42,489 nucleotides of DNA from Chloroflexota bacterium (GTDB lineage Bacteria; Chloroflexota; Dehalococcoidia; Lucifugimonadales; Australimonadaceae), in contig JACZSI010000001.1 in the NCBI GenBank assembly GCA_022574265.1, positions 1-42,489 on the forward strand, in the 5' to 3' direction. The notes below the pieces were generated by a model, which was not told where the DNA came from, did no database searches, and was given only the letters and a program-made list of their open reading frames with translations. Position 1 is the first letter of the stretch. Every line of letters starts with the position of its first letter. Shown in pieces: positions 39,222 to 42,489 of this stretch. A program made the position numbers and the translations under genes.

Positions 39222-40682
39222 TTACAGAGCCGGGTGCACGTCGTGCCACCCGGTCGCCTGCTCGTAGGCGTGCGCGGTCCGTAGCAGCGTCGCCTCGCTC
39301 AGGTGCGGCCCGATGAGCTGCATGCCCACGGGCAAGTCGTCGACGAACCCGCAGGGCACCGAGATTCCCGGGAGCCCCGCGACGTTGGCCGGGACCGTGC
39401 AGACGTCGTTCGCGTGCATCACGATCGGGTCCACGATCTCGCCGAGCTTGAAGGCCACGGTCGGCGAGGTGGGGGTGACGAGCACGTCGAGGCGCTCGAA
39501 CGCCTCGTCGAACTCGCGCCGGATCAGCGTCCGCACCTGCTGCGCCTTCTTGTAGTAGGCGTCGTAGTACCCGGCCGAGAGCGCGTAGGTGCCCATCAGG
39601 ATGCGGCGCTTCACCTCCGCGCCGAAGCCGTCGCGCCGCGTTGCCTCCAGCGCCGCCATCAAGCCGCGCTCTCCCTGGTCCGCGTACCCGTACTTGACGC
39701 CGTCGTAGCGCGCCAGGTTCGCCGAGCACTCCGATGGGGCCAAGACGTAGTAGACCGCGAGCGACGCCCGCGAGGTCGGCAGCGAGACGTCCCAGTCGAC
39801 GTCGGCGCCGAGCGCTTCGAGCTGGGCGATGGCGTCGCGCGTGACGCGGGCCACCTCCGGGTCGATGCCCTCGCCGAAGAGCTCGGAGACGACGCCGACG
39901 CGCAGCCCCCGCACGCCATCCTCGAGCCCGCGGGTGTAGTCCGGCGTCGGCGCCCCGATGCTCGTCGAGTCTCTGCGGTCGTGGCCCGCGATGGCGTTGA
40001 GCACGAGCGCGGCGTCCTCCACCGTGCGGGTCAGCGGCCCGATCTGGTCCAGCGACGACGCGAACGCGATCAGCCCGTAGCGGCTGACGAGGCCGTACGT
40101 CGGCTTGAGGCCAACGACGCCGCACAGCGCCGCCGGCTGGCGGATCGAGCCGCCCGTGTCGGAGCCGAGGGCGTAGGGGGCGAGACCCGCGGCGACGGCC
40201 GCCGCCGGCCCGCCGCTCGACCCGCCGGGAACGCGCTCCAGGTCCCACGGGTTGTGGACCGGCTTGAAGGCCGAGGTCTCGTTGGACGAGCCCATCGCGT
40301 ACTCGTCCATGTTGCCCTTGCCGAGCAGGACGGCGCCCGCGTCCGCGAGCGCTCCGGTGACGGCGGCGTCGTAGGGCGGGACGTAGGTCTCGAGCATCCG
40401 CGATGCGCACGTGGTCACCACGCCGCGCGTCGCCATATTGTCCTTGAGCTGCATCGGCACGCCCATCAGCGGGCCGCCGTCGCCCTTCGCGAGCGCGGCG
40501 TCGGCCGCCGCGGCCTGCTGCCGGGCGAGCTCGGGCGTGCGCGCGAGGTAGGCGCCGAGCGAGCCGTCCACCGCGTCGATGCGCCGCAGGTGGGCGTCGG
40601 CGAGCTCGACGGCCGAGAGCTCCCTGGCCCGCAGCGCGTCCGACATCTGCCGGACGCTCATGTAGTGCGCGTCAGCTGCCAC
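39222..40682 (-). CDS. gatA: Aspartyl/glutamyl-tRNA amidotransferase subunit A
   Basis: A 486-residue amidase-signature enzyme that releases ammonia from glutamine for transamidation of misacylated tRNA. The Ser-cisSer-Lys triad is Lys80 (MQLKDN), Ser155 (PGGSSGG) and Ser179 (DTGGSIR). GTG 40682 is preferred, with GGAG ten bases upstream; ATG 40661 lacks a ribosome site. It starts seven bases after gatC. gatB is not in the window and must lie elsewhere. Length is standard. Confidence 0.96.
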   Translation of the reverse strand: MAADAHYMSVRQMSDALRARELSAVELADAHLRRIDAVDGSLGAYLARTPELARQQAAAADAALAKGDGGPLMGVPMQLKDNMATRGVVTTCASRMLETYVPPYDAAVTGALADAGAVLLGKGNMDEYAMGSSNETSAFKPVHNPWDLERVPGGSSGGPAAAVAAGLAPYALGSDTGGSIRQPAALCGVVGLKPTYGLVSRYGLIAFASSLDQIGPLTRTVEDAALVLNAIAGHDRRDSTSIGAPTPDYTRGLEDGVRGLRVGVVSELFGEGIDPEVARVTRDAIAQLEALGADVDWDVSLPTSRASLAVYYVLAPSECSANLARYDGVKYGYADQGERGLMAALEATRRDGFGAEVKRRILMGTYALSAGYYDAYYKKAQQVRTLIRREFDEAFERLDVLVTPTSPTVAFKLGEIVDPIVMHANDVCTVPANVAGLPGISVPCGFVDDLPVGMQLIGPHLSEATLLRTAHAYEQATGWHDVHPAL

Positions 40683-40689
40683 GCCGCCG

Positions 40690-41001
40690 CTACTCCATCA
40701 CGGCGCGCACGCGGAAGTAGTCGCCCTCGCGCAGGGGCGCGTTCGAGAGCACGTCTTCCAGCCCCATCGGCTCGGCCGGCTCGTCGTCGCGCATGACGGT
40801 GTGGACGCCCTCCACGGCGTGCCCGGTCGGCTCGACGGCGGACGTGTCGATGGCCTGGAGGACGCTGACCTCGGCGACGAGCTTCGCCATCTCGCCGCGC
40901 AGCTGCTCCACCTCGTCGTCGCTCACGCCCACGTGGCAGAGCGTGGCGACGCGGCGGACCTCCTCGGCGCTCAACCGTCCGGGCTGTTCGTTCGTACTCA
41001 T
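40690..41001 (-). CDS. gatC: Aspartyl/glutamyl-tRNA amidotransferase subunit C
   Basis: A 103-residue protein that stabilises GatA and GatB. The pattern LSAEEVRRVATLCHVGVSDDE, then PLREGDYFRVRAVME at the end, is typical. ATG 41001 has no good ribosome site. A TAGACT box lies eight bases upstream, so the mRNA may be leaderless. Directly before that box is copy 4 of the covarying hairpin element. Confidence 0.94.
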   Translation of the reverse strand: MSTNEQPGRLSAEEVRRVATLCHVGVSDDEVEQLRGEMAKLVAEVSVLQAIDTSAVEPTGHAVEGVHTVMRDDEPAEPMGLEDVLSNAPLREGDYFRVRAVME

Positions 41002-41009
41002 GGCCCCGC

Positions 41010-41015
41010 AGTCTA
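41010..41015 (-). promoter_or_regulatory. Possible -10 box of gatC-gatA
   Basis: TAGACT on the minus strand, eight bases before the gatC ATG and abutting the hairpin element at 41016-41038. No consensus -35 is seen; GTGGGT lies at the -35 distance (17 bases), inside the element. Confidence 0.4.
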
Positions 41016-41038
41016 GCAGGGCACAGCCCTGCACCCAC
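41016..41038 (-). repeat. Covarying hairpin element, copy 4 (upstream of gatC)
   Basis: GTGGGT is followed by GCAGGGC-TGT-GCCCTGC, a perfect 7-bp stem. The first two pairs are G-C and C-G where copy 1 has C-G and G-C, a double compensatory difference. Confidence 0.8.
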
Positions 41039-41087
41039 TAAACGGGCGCGGTGCAGTTCGCGCATGAGTGTGCGCTCGCTGGGCACC

Positions 41088-41216
41088 TGTCATGCTGAGC
41101 GCAGCGAAGCATCTCGTAGCTCGGTCCCTCTCCCGGCGCCCGGCGCCTAGGGCCGAGATGCTTCGCCCGCCGGAGCCTGCCCTGAGCCGAGCCGAAGGGG
41201 CGGCCTCAGCATGACA
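41088..41216. repeat. Large inverted repeat of palindromes, one arm carrying a nested insertion
   Basis: The left arm is TGTCATGCTGAG + CGCA + GCGAAGCATCTCG (41088-41116). The right arm is its reverse complement (41154-41216) but with 38 bases in place of the central four. That insert contains CCCTGAGCCGAGCCGAAGGG, itself a member of the CTGAG..GAAG family. The pair fills much of the gene-free stretch 41039-41354. Confidence 0.75.
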
Positions 41217-41354
41217 ATGGCGACCGCGTCCCCGTCGGCGCCGCGCGCGTCCGTGCCATGATCGGTGCTTGGCCGCACTCGTAGGCGCTTCCACGTTGCT
41301 TGGTGGATTGCTAGTCTCTTTCTGAGCATCCGACCAAATCATGGAGCGTCAGCC

Positions 41355-41684
41355 ATGAAGATCTCTCAGATCTCCGAGTACAGCCTCCCAGCCGAGGGCG
41401 GGTTGCCGCCGCTTCAGGCGATGATCTACGAGGAGCTGTGCCGCCGCCCCGACGAGGTGTTCGAGTACCAGGGGGAGGAGCTCCTCCGCCTGTTCCCCCG
41501 GATGAAGCGCTCGGCGCTCAACTGGTCGCTCTGGCTGCTGGCGAAGTCCGGCCACATCGCCAAGATGCGCGTCCGCGTCAGCGGCAGGCTCACGACGGTC
41601 TACGGCACGCAGGAGGCCGTCGACGCGCTCAAGGAGCGCATGAGCATGCCCCGCGAGGCTCCGCTGGTCACCGGCGCCGCGTGA
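41355..41684 (+). CDS. Small protein, possible winged-helix domain
   Basis: A 109-residue protein that I do not recognise. The order of helices, with SALNWSLWLLAKSGHIAKM as a possible recognition helix and RVRVSGRLTTVYGTQEAVD as a wing, suggests a winged-helix DNA-binding fold. It has no signal peptide. ATG 41355 is preceded by TGGAG eight bases upstream. It overlaps tag in a GTGA arrangement and may regulate it or act with it in repair. Confidence 0.65.
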   Translation: MKISQISEYSLPAEGGLPPLQAMIYEELCRRPDEVFEYQGEELLRLFPRMKRSALNWSLWLLAKSGHIAKMRVRVSGRLTTVYGTQEAVDALKERMSMPREAPLVTGAA

Positions 41685-42250
41685 CCGGACCGGACGTCGT
41701 CCGCTGCTTCGGCGGGCCGGACGACCCGCTCATGGCCCGCTACCACGACGAGGAGTGGGGCGTCCCCGTCCACGACGACGCCAAGCTCTTCGAGTTCCTG
41801 GTGCTCGAGGGGTTCCAAGCCGGCCTGTCGTGGCGCACGATCCTGCACAAGCGCGAGAACTTCCGGCGCGCCCTCGACGGCTTCGACGCGGCGAAGATCG
41901 CCACGTATGGCCCGGCGGACCGCGAGCGGCTGATGGGCGATGCGGGGATCATCCGCAACCGCCTCAAGATCGAGGCCGTGGTGACCAACGCGCAGGCCTT
42001 CTTGGACACGCAAGCCGAGTTCGGCAGCTTCGACCGCTACATCTGGGCGTTCACCGGCGGCAAGACCCTCCGCCGCCCGGGCGTCATCACGTTCGAGGCC
42101 ATCCAAGCGACCTCGCTCGCGTCGGACGCGATGGCGAAGGGCCTCAAGGCGCGAGGGTTCCGCTTCGTCGGCTCGACGGTCTGCTATGCCCACATGCAGG
42201 CCACGGGCATGGTGAACGACCACATCACGGCCTGCTTCCGGGCGCCCTAG
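41681..42250 (+). CDS. tag: DNA-3-methyladenine glycosylase I
   Basis: A 189-residue base-excision enzyme that removes 3-methyladenine. The zinc site is Cys9, His22, His181 and Cys185, with the same spacing as the E. coli enzyme. YHDEEWGVP, LEGFQAGLSW (with Glu43 in the base pocket) and FVGSTVCYAHMQATGMVNDH are present. GTG 41681 overlaps the stop of the upstream gene by three bases. A 27-base piece of this gene (42017-42043) recurs with one mismatch at the window end. Confidence 0.96.
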   Translation: MTGPDVVRCFGGPDDPLMARYHDEEWGVPVHDDAKLFEFLVLEGFQAGLSWRTILHKRENFRRALDGFDAAKIATYGPADRERLMGDAGIIRNRLKIEAVVTNAQAFLDTQAEFGSFDRYIWAFTGGKTLRRPGVITFEAIQATSLASDAMAKGLKARGFRFVGSTVCYAHMQATGMVNDHITACFRAP

Positions 42251-42335
42251 GCGCCGCTGAGACCAACGTCAGCTACATCAGCGAGCTCTGCCTCAGTACC
42301 TCGATCCCGTCGCGGGAGCGTCGGCCGGCCACGAC

Positions 42336-42442
42336 CGTTTCGACCATCCCCCCGTCCCCCTTCCTCGCCAGGAAGGGGGTGATAAAGCCAACGACGGGGG
42401 ACACCCCCGTGCCCCCGGCAAAGGGGCTTCGCCCCTCTGCAC
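42336..42442. repeat. Long dispersed repeat, copy B (inverted relative to copy A)
   Basis: It begins CGTTTCGACCATCCCCC, continues with the GGAAGGGGG and GGGGGACACCCCCGTGCCCC palindromes and ends CCCCTCTGCAC, matching the reverse complement of 34672-34776 with small indels. Differences fall mostly in loops (GTT versus TTC between GGGGC and GCCCC). Confidence 0.8.
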
Positions 42443-42462
42443 TCCCCCTTGGAGCGCAGCGC

Positions 42463-42489
42463 GAGTTCGGCAGGTTCGACCGCTACATC
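42463..42489 (+). pseudogene. Fragment duplicating part of tag, cut by the window end
   Basis: 26 of 27 bases match tag 42017-42043 and read EFGRFDRYI in frame instead of EFGSFDRYI. It begins abruptly about 20 bases after the long repeat, without the upstream part of tag. It may be a truncated paralogue, a recombination product or an assembly artefact. Confidence 0.5.

Noticed and set aside
39303..40796. A 497-codon plus-strand frame opposite gatA
   Set aside because: gatA is complete with its Ser-cisSer-Lys triad; the plus frame has only Arg/Val/Gly-rich composition.

Overview
This is a high-GC chromosomal segment from a bacterium, probably a member of the Chloroflexota (Dehalococcoidia/SAR202-like) or a related lineage. 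The placement is an inference. It rests on a Gram-positive-type insertion in ribosomal protein S12, zinc-binding S14, L36 and L24, many GTG and TTG starts, and families of short palindromic intergenic repeats. No tRNA, rRNA, CRISPR array or prophage was seen.

Layout. Bases 1-2525 (minus): the 5' part of a secreted subtilisin-like protease with PKD domains, running off the left edge. 2646-3386 (plus): a divergent alpha/beta hydrolase. 3409-6004 (minus): hisH-hisA-MFS transporter. 6005-6344: a repeat cluster. 6345-7466 (minus): an FMN-dependent alpha-hydroxy-acid oxidase, divergent from the ribosomal cluster. 7729-29683 (plus): one nearly unbroken str-S10-spc-alpha supercluster, rpsL-rpsG-fusA-rpsJ-rplCDWB-rpsS-rplV-rpsC-rplP-rpmC-rpsQ-rplNXE-rpsZ-rpsH-rplFR-rpsE-rpmD-rplO-secY-adk-map-infA-rpmJ-rpsM-rpsK-rpsD-rpoA-rplQ-truA-rplM-rpsI, without tuf. 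29879-34233 (minus): a sulfur/methyl-cycle operon (rhodanese, ahcY, metK, sugar-phosphate mutase) behind a SAM-I riboswitch with terminator and a good promoter. 34543-34830: repeats. 34831-35868 (minus): a Cys-rich lipoprotein. 36012-38861 (plus): recF and an ABC-2 type exporter pair. 38871-41001 (minus): gatC, gatA and a small barrel protein. 41039-41354: nested palindromic repeats. 41355-42250 (plus): a small putative winged-helix protein and tag. 42251-42489: a second copy of a long inverted repeat, then a fragment duplicating part of tag.

The most unusual features are these. (1) Long low-complexity Ala/Glu/Pro or Lys/Ala appendages on L3, S3, S17, L5, S5, L13 and RpoA; the S17 tail is more than twice as long as its core. 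(2) A two-base deletion inside the S3 tail that leaves about 105 codons of intact but untranslated tail. (3) A 23-bp hairpin element in four copies, in one orientation relative to hisH, the SAM-riboswitch promoter and gatC, with compensatory changes in the stem. (4) An alpha/beta hydrolase that appears to have lost both nucleophile and histidine. (5) A 105-bp inverted repeat at 34672 and 42336, and palindromes nested within palindromes at 41088-41216.
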